From Begonia masoniana (taxonomy: Eukaryota > Streptophyta > Magnoliopsida > Cucurbitales > Begoniaceae), in contig CM039514.1 of NCBI GenBank assembly GCA_022432975.1, positions 10,694,168 through 10,758,167 of the forward strand: a stretch of 64,000 bases of DNA, read 5' to 3'. Under the pieces are notes generated by a model. That model did no database searches. It saw only the letters and a program-made list of their open reading frames with translations, and was not told where the DNA came from. Positions 45,467 through 57,030 of this stretch are shown piece after piece (the stretch's first letter is position 1; the number at the start of each line of letters is the position of its first letter). The translations under genes and the position numbers were made by a program.

Positions 45467-48400
45467 GTCATGTGGGGTATCAAAGTTGTCATCGATCCAG
45501 AGAGATAAAATTTTGCAATTTCCAGTAACTGGGAAAGGGAAGACCTTCAAAACCATTGTTTCGTCACGCGTGAGAGATAGCTCCACCAAGTATTTTGATT
45601 TTGCTGTCATTGGTAGTGGAGTTGTTGGTCTCAGATATGCTCTCGAAGTTGCAAAACATGGATCCGTTGCTGTGATTACCAAGTCCGAACCCCATGAAAG
45701 CAACACAAACTATGCTCAAGGTGGTGTCAGTGCTGTCCTTTGCCCTTCAGATTCTGTTGAGAGCCATATGCAGGATACTATTGTAGCAGGGGCTTATCTT
45801 TGTGATGAAGAGACAGTCAAGGCATATTTCATTTCTTACAATATTCTCCCATTACTGCTCACTATTTTTTCATTTTACAAATGCATTTTGTTTTATTGCA
45901 AGATGTTCCCAAACATTTGATTTTCAGTTTTATAAATATCTTGCTGTTAGGGTGTTACATTTGAAATATTAACTTCAATTAATTGGTTGATTATTGATCC
46001 CTTTACTGAATTTTGTTTGTGTTTAGGTTGTGTGTACAGAGGGGCCTGACAGAATAAGAGAGTTAATTGCTATGGGAGCCTCATTTGATCACGGGGAGGA
46101 TGGGAACTTGCATTTAGCTAGAGAGGGGAGCCATTCTCATCACAGAATTGTTCATGCTGCTGATATGACGGGAAGGGAGATTGAGAGGGCACTTCTTGAA
46201 GCAGTCGTCAAGGATCCTAATATATATGTTTTTGAACACCATTTTGCTATTGATTTACTAACTTGTCAGGTTTGCCTTCCCTCTATTGCTTGAGTACTCA
46301 TGGTTGTTTTTCAGTTTTTTCAAGAAATAAAGTTCCTAAAAAGGAAACTATGGAATACAAATTTGAATTTGATATTTGGAAAGATGTACCTGTTGGATTT
46401 TGTTTGTCGGTCTGCTATTACTGTGACTGTAGTTCTTAAATTATCTGCCAAATGATAGTATTTATTACAATGTAGGATGGTGATGACACAATCTGTTTTG
46501 GTGTTGACACTTTGAATGCTGAAACACTGGAGGTGAATGTCTGATTAATTTCAAAATGAATTCATCAGCATATTAGAATTATTATGTCAACTATATTGAA
46601 TTTTGAGTTTTTTCTTTCTAATACACTTCCAGGTAGTACGGTTTATTTCGAAAGTGACTTTGCTTGCATCTGGAGGAGCTGGACATATCTACCCATCAAC
46701 TACAAATCCTTCGGTACTTATCATTTCCTAACTTGTACATAATGCATGCCAAACTTTTAGTTATTCTATCTGTTGCTCATTTTTCTGTCTTTTTCTCTCG
46801 ATACTGAGGGTGCAACATTTTCTGCTATTATATTCTTCCCCTTTAAAAAGGAAGAAACATACTTGTGGAGGATAGATCATTTCATAAAGAGTACTACTAC
46901 ATTTACACTCTAATTTTACACTTTAATCTCATACGGTAATATTGCGTTTATGTGGCTTTGACTCATTGATAGATGATATAATTTAATATTTAAATTAATA
47001 GAATATATAAATTAATTAGTTAATAATACGCAAAAGTTACGTCAGAGTGTGAGATTATAATGTAAACGTAGTTTTACTCTTTCATAAAGTTTGTCTCATT
47101 TGTGTTTACTTCATTTTCATTTTTGCACGACTAAATTTTTTTTTATGTAAAGTCTTGTCTTGGGTGCTGGCAAGTGTTGGTTTTGTGCTAAATCGAACTT
47201 ATACTGCTCTCTTTTTTACTTATTTGTTATGTTTGACCTGTTCTAACAGGTTGCCACTGGAGATGGAATCGCCATCGCACATCGAGCTCAAGCTGTAATT
47301 GCTAACATGGAGTGAGTAAATATGTGAAACAATATGTCATATGATCTTTTAGAACCTGAGAAATATTATGTGATCATGAGAACTGTTTTGAATCATTTTA
47401 TTTATTTTATGCATTTTGCCTTAAATTTTACTCTGTTTTCGAACTTCTTGATAATATTTTTCTCCTTTCTTTGAAGAGGGTTGTTTAACTAATCTAATAT
47501 TTGTCGCTTTATCATGTTTTGAAGATTCGTACAGTTCCATCCGACTGCTTTAGCCGACGAAGGCCTTCCTATCCAACCAATCAAAGCTCGAGAAAATGCA
47601 TTTCTTATCACTGAAGCGGTAAGAGGAGATGGAGGTATTTTATACAATTTAAATATGGAAAGGTTCATGCCCTTTTACGATGAAAGAGCAGAGCTTGCTC
47701 CTCGGGATATCGTGGCCAGAAGCATAGACGACCAGGTTATTCGGATAATCCAATGATTGGTTAATGTCCAAGAAATGCATTTTGCCTTAAATTTTACTCT
47801 GTTTTCGAACTTCTTGATAATATTTTTCTCCTTTCTTTGAAGAGGGTTGTTTAACTAATCTAATATTTGTCGCTTTATCATGTTTTGAAGATTCGTACAG
47901 TTCCATCCGACTGCTTTAGCCGACGAAGGCCTTCCTATCCAACCAATCAAAGCTCGAGAAAATGCATTTCTTATCACTGAAGCGGTAAGAGGAGATGGAG
48001 GTATTTTATACAATTTAAATATGGAAAGGTTCATGCCCTTTTACGATGAAAGAGCAGAGCTTGCTCCTCGGGATATCGTGGCCAGAAGCATAGACGACCA
48101 GCTAAAAAAACGTAATGAGAAGTACGTTCGGCTCGATATAAGCCACAAGCAAAGAGAAAGTATTCTCTCTCATTTCCCCAACATTGCCTCCGAATGCCTC
48201 AAGTATGGCTTGGACATTACCCGTCAGCCGATTCCAGTCGTTCCGGCTGCTCATTATATGTGCGGAGGCGTCCGAGCTGGGCTCCAAGGCGAGACCAACG
48301 TGCAGGGCTTGTACATGGCAGGAGAGGTAGCATGCACAGGATTGCACGGGGCAAACCGACTGGCTAGCAACTCATTGCTCGAGGCATTGGTTTTTGCTCA

Positions 48401-48902
48401 AAGGGCAGTTCAGCCCTCAATGGATCACATGAAGATGTCTAGTACCAATTCCATTGCTTCCGATTCATGGGCCAGGCCATTTGTACCGGTGTCGCTTAAA
48501 AGCCACGTTATGAATAGAATTTTGGCGACAACTAGAGAAATAAGGAAAGAATTGCAGTCGATAATGTGGAAGTACGTGGGGATTGTTAGATCGACGACGA
48601 GGCTAGAAACAGCAGAACAGAAGATTAGTGAGCTGGAAGCTAAGTGGGAAGACTTCTTGTTTCATCAGGGATGGAGGCCAACAATGGTGGTGGTTGAGGC
48701 TTGTGAAATGAGGAACCTGTTTTGCTGTGCAAAGCTGGTTGTGAGCAGTGCGCTGTCTAGGCAGGAAAGCAGAGGCCTTCATTACACCATAGACTTTCCA
48801 CACCTTGAAGAAAGTAAGCGCCTTCCCACCATTATTTTTCCAGGTACATTTGTGAAGAGCACGTGGAGTTCCCGACAGCTGCACCGCCAGCCGATGGTAT
48901 AG
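45467..48902 (+). CDS. AO: L-aspartate oxidase, plastid NAD synthesis; N-terminal exon not found
   Basis: First enzyme of de novo NAD synthesis: FAD-dependent oxidation of L-aspartate to iminoaspartate in plastids. Exons read: 45467-45821, 46027-46269, 46476-46532, 46633-46713, 47250-47311, then 47525-47735 and its repeat 47891-48902. Motifs: [19 protein letters not shown] (FAD fold), [69 protein letters not shown] and [20 protein letters not shown], all typical of plant aspartate oxidase. About 602 codons without the N-terminus, close to family length minus a transit peptide exon. The first intron has a GC donor (45822). The duplicated exon of 211 bp would shift the frame if both copies were used; an intact product needs the first copy skipped. 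Possibly functional, possibly a pseudogene. Confidence 0.82.
47409..48101 (+). repeat. 327-bp direct repeat inside aspartate oxidase
   Basis: 47409-47735 and 47775-48101 look identical, separated by 39 bp. Each includes the 3' end of an intron plus the exon that starts at ATTCGTACAG. Copy 1 ends at GACCAG followed by GTTATT (a possible donor); copy 2 reads straight on into CTAAAAAAACG, the next coding sequence. Confidence 0.95.
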
Positions 48903-49280
48903 TTTCTTCACCTGATCCTCGGCAGGTGCCTAGTCTTCCCTTCACGGTTTCGATTCTTTTCTATTTGTAGATCATGGAAATTAGCATCAAAATTGTTGCT
49001 TTTGTTTCATGTGCAAATTTACAGGGTTTCTTTTAAACATTTGTTCTGTAGTATATTTGTTCTAATGATCGTAGGATTGCTTATCTAGTTTGATTTTGAT
49101 CAGCTTGACTTAAAAATGAAAATTAGCAACAGTAGCTTAAACTGTCATTTAAGCGATTTCAAAAGTTATAAATGTAAATCTATCTTTTACCAGAAACACT
49201 AATAAATTGGAGAAAGTGACGTGTATACAGGCCTTGAACTTGTGTTTTTGTTGCACATTTTGAGATTGCAACAACTACCC
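48903..49280. other. Aspartate oxidase 3' region
   Basis: Between the oxidase stop and the GDSL duplication block. AT-rich, no frame, no clear polyadenylation signal I would rely on. Confidence 0.6.
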
Positions 49281-52232
49281 ACCAATGTTTTTACTGTTTT
49301 TCAACCTTTGGAATTATCTGGAAGTAATTTTCCAAGCACAACCGTGAAAATTTATCCACAACTTTGAAGAGGACGGGTCGCTTTGACAAGTCTAGAACAA
49401 GACAAAACAAAAGCTGCATTTCAAACCCATAAAGATAAAGAGCCAGCCTAATAATTGATCAATGCTGCTACACTCATTCCTTCACCGATTGCTAAAGATA
49501 AAGAGTTTCAGTTTGACAGCCATGGATTCCCTCAAGCTCTGTATTTTCTACTTGATGTTTTCTACTGGGTTGTTTACAAATCCGGCAAGAGTTAGAGGTG
49601 GTCCTCCGAAATGTCGGTTTCCGGCGGTGTATAACTTTGGCGACTCAAATTCTGACACCGGAGCAGTATCAGCTTCGTTGCAGGAAGTTCAGCCACCCAA
49701 TGGAGAAACCTTTTTTGGACACCCTGTTGGAAGGTATTGTGATGGGCGGCTCGTCATAGATTTCGTGGGTATGTACACTAATTTTTGCTTCTCTCAATTT
49801 CTCAGATTTAGAGAACCAATGAGCAGATTTCAAGATTTCTTTCTCATGGGACTGGCTTTTTCTAATTGAAAATATCACTTTTAATGGAGAAGCATTCTAT
49901 GATGCTAGTTGCTCCATCTGTTCGCTTTCTTATGGGTGTTTTCTGATGTTCTTGAGCAGCTGAGAGTCTGAATCTTCCCTATCTCAGTCCATATTTTGAC
50001 TCTCTTGGAACAAACTTCAGTCATGGAGCTAATTTTGCAACAGGAGGTGCTTCCATTCTTCCTGGGGGATATAGCCCATTTCATCTTGCTAGACAAGTAT
50101 CTCAATTCATCCTGTTCAAGTCTCGAACTGCAAAAATCTACAACCAAATCAAATCCAACGGTAACTCAATTCTCCATTTTTCCTTCTATGAAGTGTTTTT
50201 CATTTAGAAAATTTTGGCTGTAGGAAGCTCAGAATTTCTGAAAAGCATTCTTCCAAGGCCGAGAGATTTTCCAAAGGCTCTCTATATGTTTGACATTGGA
50301 CAAAATGATCTCAGTTATGGCTTCCAATACACAACAGAAAACCAAACAAGAACATCCATTCCAAGCATTTTAAGTGAATTCTCTCTCGCAATTCATGTAA
50401 GCGGAGCTGAAACTTCTCGCTAAATCTCACTGATGCTCTTATTTTTTTGACATTTCTACTAACATACTTTGTTTATGGTCATTCAATCATTTCAGCTTCT
50501 ATACAATGAAGGCGCTAGAATATTTTCGGTGTATAATACAGGTCCAGTTGGGTGCTTGCCATACAGTGTAATATTTCACAAAGCAACAAGTCCCTTGGAT
50601 CATAATGGGTGCATTAAGTATCAAAATGAAGTAGCTCAAGAGTTCAATAAACAGCTTAAGATGATAATCTCCAAGTTAAGGACACAGCTCAAACTCGCTT
50701 CATTTACATACGTTGATGTATATTCGGCCAAATACGCGCTAATTAGCAACGCAAAGAATCTAGGTAAGATTTGCAAAACCCTTGTATACCGATAAAGACA
50801 ATAATAGTCGCATTTGTACTTAATCATCGTAATTAAAAAGTAGCAACTATGAAATCTCATCTGTCCTATATGGTTTTCATGTTAAGTAGCAACTATGAAA
50901 TCTCATCTGTCCTATATAGTTTTCATGTTTTTTTAAAGTAGAAACGATAAAATCAAGTGTTTTGACGGTGGCAGGGTTTGTCGATCCGTTTGAATTCTGT
51001 TGCGGGAGTTACTATGGGTACCATATTGATTGTGGGAAAAGAGCAGTAGTGAATGGAACAGTTTATGGCAATGCTTGCAAGGACCCATCAAAGCATATTA
51101 GTTGGGATGGAATACACTATACTGAGGCAGCCAATGTATTGGTAGCTAAAGCCATTTTGAGTGCCTCACTTTCCAGCCCACCAATCCCCATCCAGGAAGC
51201 TTGCCAGGCTCATCAATATGGCAAAGCATAGTTCATGTAAGGAATCAATTCAATTTCAATTTCAATTTCAATTTATTGGCTTTCAATTTCTAGTATAGAG
51301 TGAGAGTATGGATGATGATGGATATTGTAAGTCTAGTGTATGTGTTTCTAGTAATGCATTTCAATCCAGCATACATAATTATAACATCCTCGGTGCTCCA
51401 GTACAATATTGTTCGCTTTGGACCAGAAGTTACACAAATTTGTTATTAGAGATAGTTTGAAACGTATTATATGAAGTAGGGAAGAACATTTTACTTTTAA
51501 ACCATGTATTTTTCACTCTCTCAAACGATATGAAATTATGTATCTCCACTTGTATGGTTTGGGCCTATACATTTGGGTTCTCCTTGTCTTCATATGGCGT
51601 GATGTCACATTATCGAGAGAATGACAAACTATAATGTCACTAAAAAGTGTCAATTAATATATCATCATAACCAGGATTATCTTAAAAAATTGGTGGTTCT
51701 TTTTATCTTGTGTTAAAGTTAGATTTCACAAGCAAATTTGAACTAGTAAGCACACTAGTATACTTAAAAGAAAGGGAAAAGGGAGATTTTTAGTTGGGTA
51801 AAGTTGATAATGTGGAAGAATCCTAATTTCTAGGCCTTCTCTTTTCGACATTAGAAAACATTTCTTCTTTGTTTCGAACCAAACTAAATTGTTCGAAAAG
51901 GGGAGAGAAATATCGATAATGCAATAGGTTTGTAAAAATCAAGAAAGATTTGTAGCAAGTTATTAACATGTGTATATTTTGATATAACATTAATTGGAAC
52001 TCAATTTAATATATAAACAATCATCATGAGAGCCGCAGTTCGCTAGAAAATTAGAAATTTGGATTTAGTGCACATACTCTTCATTATGTTCAATAATGTT
52101 CAATTCTTTCTTATAATCACACTATTTTGGTTTGGAGAACTTCTAGTGTATTAAGTAATTATTTCATGCTATTGAAGAAATTTTGCACTAGCAAAATGTT
52201 TGTCCAATCTCAGTGTATCTACTATAATATCA
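49281..52232 (+). repeat. GDSL duplication block, copy 2
   Basis: Same content and orientation as 30062-32995. The similarity breaks off after CTACTATAATAT. Confidence 0.9.
49462..51231 (+). CDS. GDSL esterase/lipase, copy 2
   Basis: Same five-exon plan as copy 1: 49462-49768, 49960-50160, 50224-50396, 50496-50763, 50975-51231 (401 codons; alternative ATG at 49522 starting the signal peptide). All intron borders are conserved. Catalytic blocks GDSNSDTG, GQND and DGIHYTE are intact. Protein differences from copy 1 are few: for example GAVSA for GALSA in the first block, GGAS for GSSS in exon 2, and Gly in place of Glu at the exon 4/5 junction. It lies downstream of aspartate oxidase on the same strand. 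Predicted secreted hydrolase; substrate unknown. Confidence 0.9.
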
Positions 52233-53681
52233 TCCACCTCTGTCAATTCTCACAATTTTTATGGTTTACCGCTTTTGTTTTTATAACCTTAAAAGATTTA
52301 AAAGACTTTCCAGTGTTTCATCCTTACTATGAAGCAACTAAATATATATGTATCATGAGAAATCATTTGTAGAAAAAATGAAATATCTTGGACCATTACA
52401 AGTTCACAGTTGGATTACAAATATCTAATTGCACGATCCCTTATACATCAATACTCATCTTTGCACTTTTCTTTCACTTATTGGTTTGTTTGTCCTTAAT
52501 GTAATATACACAAGTGTCAAAATTGATAAAAAAGTACTTTATAGTTTATTAATTTTTTAATTCTCTATATAGAGATATATCTTGATCTCTTGTGCAAAAT
52601 TAGAAAATCATCATTTGTAACACATTGTTTTCTTAAAGATTCAAATATGCATGACATTATGGGTAGTATTTTTAGTTAATCATTAGAGAAAGAATCATCA
52701 TATAATGAATGCATCATTACCAACAAAATCCAATTTGTAGAATGAACTAAAATTACTTGTGAAAAGTTAAAAGAATATCTTAAGATACAAGCCTTAACGT
52801 AGAAACTAAATTCAAATAAAAACTACAAAAAAAAAAATTATACAAAATTACCAATCAAAATCAAATTGCATGTGTCAATAGATTTCGCATTTAAATACAT
52901 CTTACTGCATGAATAGATACATTGTCGACTTTTTGCTTACTGTCTTAGGTTTCTCATATTTTACAAGGTATTTGAAATATAGAATGTAAAACCAAAATAA
53001 ATCCACTGAGTGTCTCTAATAGAATCAACCATATTATATTCATATTAAACAAATGAAATTAATATAACTTTATTTCAACCCAAAACTTATAGTTGGGGCA
53101 ATTTTTCTCTACATATCATTTCTTGTTACACTAGTAACACTTAAATTCCTTTTTTGATTCTACCATCTTGAATCAATATTTTTCTTTTTTTCTCATTTTT
53201 AGCTCGACCTTACTTCTTTCTATGAGTTTCCATATATTTTTCTTTTTTTTGCTGAAGTTTTATTTCAATAATATTCATATAATTTTATGATAAAACTAAT
53301 TAATTATGTTCTTTTTCTTAATTCACGGAGTAGATTAAGAAAAATATTCGATATTTTAATTAATTATAAAATCTATTATATTCATATAATTACTCATAAT
53401 AATTGTCATAGTATGATACTTAGAACTTTTTACGTTAATTTTGATTGTAAATCTTGTTTCTTGAAATTATTTATTTTATTTTTGTATGCATATTTTGTGT
53501 TCTACTATATATACAAAAAATAAAATAAGAGAATAAATATAATATAATTTAATAGAATAAGAAAATAAACGTGGTATTATTCAATTAAATAATCTTGATG
53601 AATCGAAGCCTTTGAGGTTAGTAAAGAAATAATATTAAAAGTCACAATATATTAACTAAATTGATACTGCACAAATGGTTA
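51232..53681. other. AT-rich intergenic region
   Basis: 51232-52232 is shared 3' flank of the GDSL copies. 52233-53681 is very AT-rich with no coding motif; frames at 52127 and 53287 are low-complexity. No RNA gene recognised. Confidence 0.7.
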
Positions 53682-53690
53682 AAAACATAA

Positions 53691-54540
53691 GGGGTAATTA
53701 TCGATTTTAACTATGTACTATGTACTTTATTTTTGTTAGCCCTCTGTACTAAAACAACTGACAAATCAAACCCTGTACTTTAATTCTGTTATCAGTTTTG
53801 ACCTTTCATCAATATTTTCGTTAAACACTTATTTAAAAATTACCAAACGATATTAGATTCGCTTGAAATTTTTACAACATGTTCACTACTTAATGCGAAG
53901 ATAATCTGAAAATTTTCCTAATTTTGTAACATATGTACGATTTATTGTAATTTTATATTAGTATTTTATAAAAATATTATAATAAATCATACAAGTTTTA
54001 GAAAATCATAAAAAAAACTTTTATTATCTACCCATGGTGTGATGAACATGTGGAACAATTTTTAAATAAATTCAATATCGTTTAATATTTTTGTTTAAAT
54101 TAATCTCAGTTTATTCTTTACTTTATAAATTAATTTTAAAATAAATACTAAATGATATTGGATTTATTTAAAAATATTTTCACATCTTCACCATATCATG
54201 GGTAGATAATATAAATAGTTTCATGATTTTATAAAACTTATGTGATTTATTATATTATTTTGATAAATTACAAAAATAAATTTATAATAAATCGTAAATG
54301 TGTTAAAAAATCACAAAAATTTTCAGATTATTTTTTCATTAAGTAGTAAACATGTGGTAAAAATTTTAAGTGAATCCAATATCGTTTGTCAATTTTTAAA
54401 TGAGAGTTTAACGAAATTGTTGATGAAAAGTTAAAACTAATAACAGGATCAAAGTACAGAGTTTGGTTTATCGGTGTTTTTAGTACAAGGGGCTAACTGA
54501 AATAAAGTGTATAGTACAAGATTAAAATCGATAATTAACC
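53691..54540. mobile_element. 850-bp fold-back element (near-palindromic MITE)
   Basis: Starts GGGGTAATTATCGATTTTAA and ends TTAAAATCGATAATTAACC. The inverted arms extend almost to the centre near 54115, about 420 bp each; for example ACAAATCAAACCCTGTACTT on the left mirrors AAGTACAGAGTTTGGTTTAT on the right. Possible 9-bp target duplication AAAACATAA / AAAAAATAA (53682-53690, 54541-54549), one mismatch, in AT-rich DNA, which would suit a Mutator-type fold-back. No coding capacity. Confidence 0.85.
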
Positions 54541-54549
54541 AAAAAATAA

Positions 54550-55499
54550 ATATCAAATCATTGGACCTAAGTTCAAATCCCAATGTAATTTCTCTCAGTC
54601 TTCTTCCTTAAGCAGGTCTCTTGACGAGGTTTGAAAACTAGGGCAACTCGATGAGAAACTCAAACGATTTTCTCATTTTCTGACACCATTTTTAGCATCT
54701 CTTATTGCACAAACTATAAGACTTTAAATTGACTTAAACACACTTTCTAAACCATATAAGCAATTGCAAAATTAATTTATACATCTCCCACCATTGATGT
54801 TCTACTTTATGTGTTTAATATTTGCCTAGCTATTTTGCATAGATTAAGAATCATGATATTAAATTTCTAAAAAAATGAAAAGACATGATTGACAGGTCAA
54901 ACAATAGTTGTGGGTGTTAGAATTTAAGAAAATGAAGAATGTTCCCTCTAAGGCTAGCAGTGCATATAATGTGTTGTAAACCTATAAGCCTGGTAGGGCT
55001 CAAACTTCCACTATAGTGCATAATTAGAGCATAATTAGATGATAAATTTAACATTACAGATACAGCATAGACTACCCATGAACTTGAGAATGCTACGTGT
55101 AAATTATTTTATCCAAACTACTAACATTTTCCGTTCATTGAGAAAAGCTAAACCCATGTTCTAATTTAAATGATTTAAAAAACATAAATGAAACTAGCAG
55201 AAGAATTCAGACATTGCATTTCAAGGCAAAAGCCTAAGACACGAATAATTGCGCAATTGCAAAAGCTTAGTTATGGATGATGGGGAACAAAACCAAAGAT
55301 TGTATTTTTGAAGTAATGTAAATTACATACCAAGGTTGCTTATGCAGCGACACGTAATTGAGTGATTCAGTTGGAAAAAGTTGAAAGGGTAAAAATCAAT
55401 TTAAATCCTAAACTATGAGATTTTTTAAAACACCCCCTAAGTATCAAATTGAACAAGGTAAACTCAAACTATAAAAAACTTAACAAATTAAACCTTGTC
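54550..55499. other. Intergenic, no gene seen
   Basis: AT-rich. 55380-55500 contains phrases such as AAAAATCAATTTAAATCCTA and AACACCCCCTAAG, resembling ends of the fold-back family at 60057-60420. Possibly a decayed fragment. Confidence 0.5.
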
Positions 55500-55624
55500 T
55501 GGCCCTCGATTTCCAAAAATGGGGGGTCATATTCATTTTTCGCCTAAAACAAGGAACCGATTTAAATTTACCAGCCCCCCATTTTGTCACGTAGGAAGCG
55601 GGGAGTTGATGTGAGAGGTGGAGA

Positions 55625-55643
55625 CCCCCCCCCCCCCCCCCCC
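55625..55643. repeat. Poly-C run (19 bases)
   Basis: Nineteen consecutive C residues in the left terminal region of the MULE, within GC-rich imperfect repeats of ATTTAAATTTACCA (55561, 55688). Confidence 0.95.
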
Positions 55644-55989
55644 AAATACACATGCAGTGCACGTTTTTTGCCTAAAGCGTGGAGTCGATTTAAATTTACC
55701 AATCTCCTGTTTTGCCATGTAGGAAACGGGAGGTTGATTTGGGGGGTGGAGACCACCCTTGCACGTGCATTTAAAACGGGGGTTCGTTTCTGGAATCGGA
55801 CCCCTATTTTTTGTTATTGCCCAGGACTAAAGTAATTTTCGAAAATGGGGGGCTGATTTTTATAGAGAGGGTCCCCTGTTTTACAATTGTTATGAAAAAC
55901 GAGGGACCATTTTTTGGAAATAGCCACCCGTTTTAAAAGTATGGCTCAAAATGGGGGGACCGATTTCCGAATTGGGGGACCGATTTCTT

Positions 55990-56020
55990 ACTATATATAA
56001 GAAATTGGCCCCCCTTCTCC
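55990..56020 (+). promoter_or_regulatory. TATA box in the left MULE terminus
   Basis: TATATATAAG at 55992-56001 inside the terminal inverted sequence, pointing at the second MULE gene. The right terminus has the mirror-image TATATAAGG at about 63164-63172 pointing at the transposase gene. Confidence 0.55.
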
Positions 56021-57030
56021 AAACTTGAGAAACTCTCTCACCCACCCAATTTCCCAACCTTAAAATCCGACCATTTCACGCCAAAAATCCGACTATTTTG
56101 CATTGATTTCCCATAATTAATTTCGACCAATATTATCCACAAATTCGAGAAAACCAAGCCCTAAATCGACCAAAATCCCAAAATTCGAGCCCTTTTGCAT
56201 TGATTTCTCTAGCCCTAATTAGTTTCGACAAATATTATTCACAAATTTGAGAAAATAGAGAACTATATCGATCGAAATCCTAAAATTCGAGCCATGTTGG
56301 TGATTTTTTTTCCAAATTCCTCGTCCACCCCCCACAAAAAAAAGTGTTTTCAAACAAAAAGTAAGCCCATAAGTTGCAGGTCCATCACAAGCGCCACGAG
56401 CAGCAACTAGATATTTGTCGAATGAATTTCAAAAACAGTTGTGTCAAGAGCAGTTTGAGTAGGGTATGTCGAGCTGATCGATGATTTATAGGAAGACCGT
56501 CAATTTTAAAGGTTGAGAGTCGTTGGAGATCCAGAAGATGTTCGACAGAATTACCCTGCACAGATTGTACGGATTGAAGGGCGATAGCTGCGAGAGAATT
56601 GTTTGCTTGTTTTATGCAAACTTGAACGCTACTAGGAGGTCTGGGACGCTGAAGATTTACGTAATTGGTACGGAGATGGTCATCATTGCAGACGTGGTTA
56701 ATGAAATTATCGGGTTTTCTGCAAGAGGGATGGACGTGGATAGATACTACCACATCCATCATGACTATGAATTTTTCAAATCGGAAGAGGGACTCGAGTT
56801 CCTTAGGACAATTCACCGCAATTCCAACATCGTCGGGTTCGTGAAGCCAAGATCGAAGGACATGAACGTCAAAGCTGGGGTTATTCACAGTATGATAAGC
56901 CACACAATTTTACCTCGCGATGGACATAGAGATCTGGTTAGCTGCATAGATTTGTATGTGATGGAGAAACTATACAACGGCAGGAAGTTCGACCCTGGGT
57001 ACCTGATCTTATGTCACAGTGTTCGAAATA

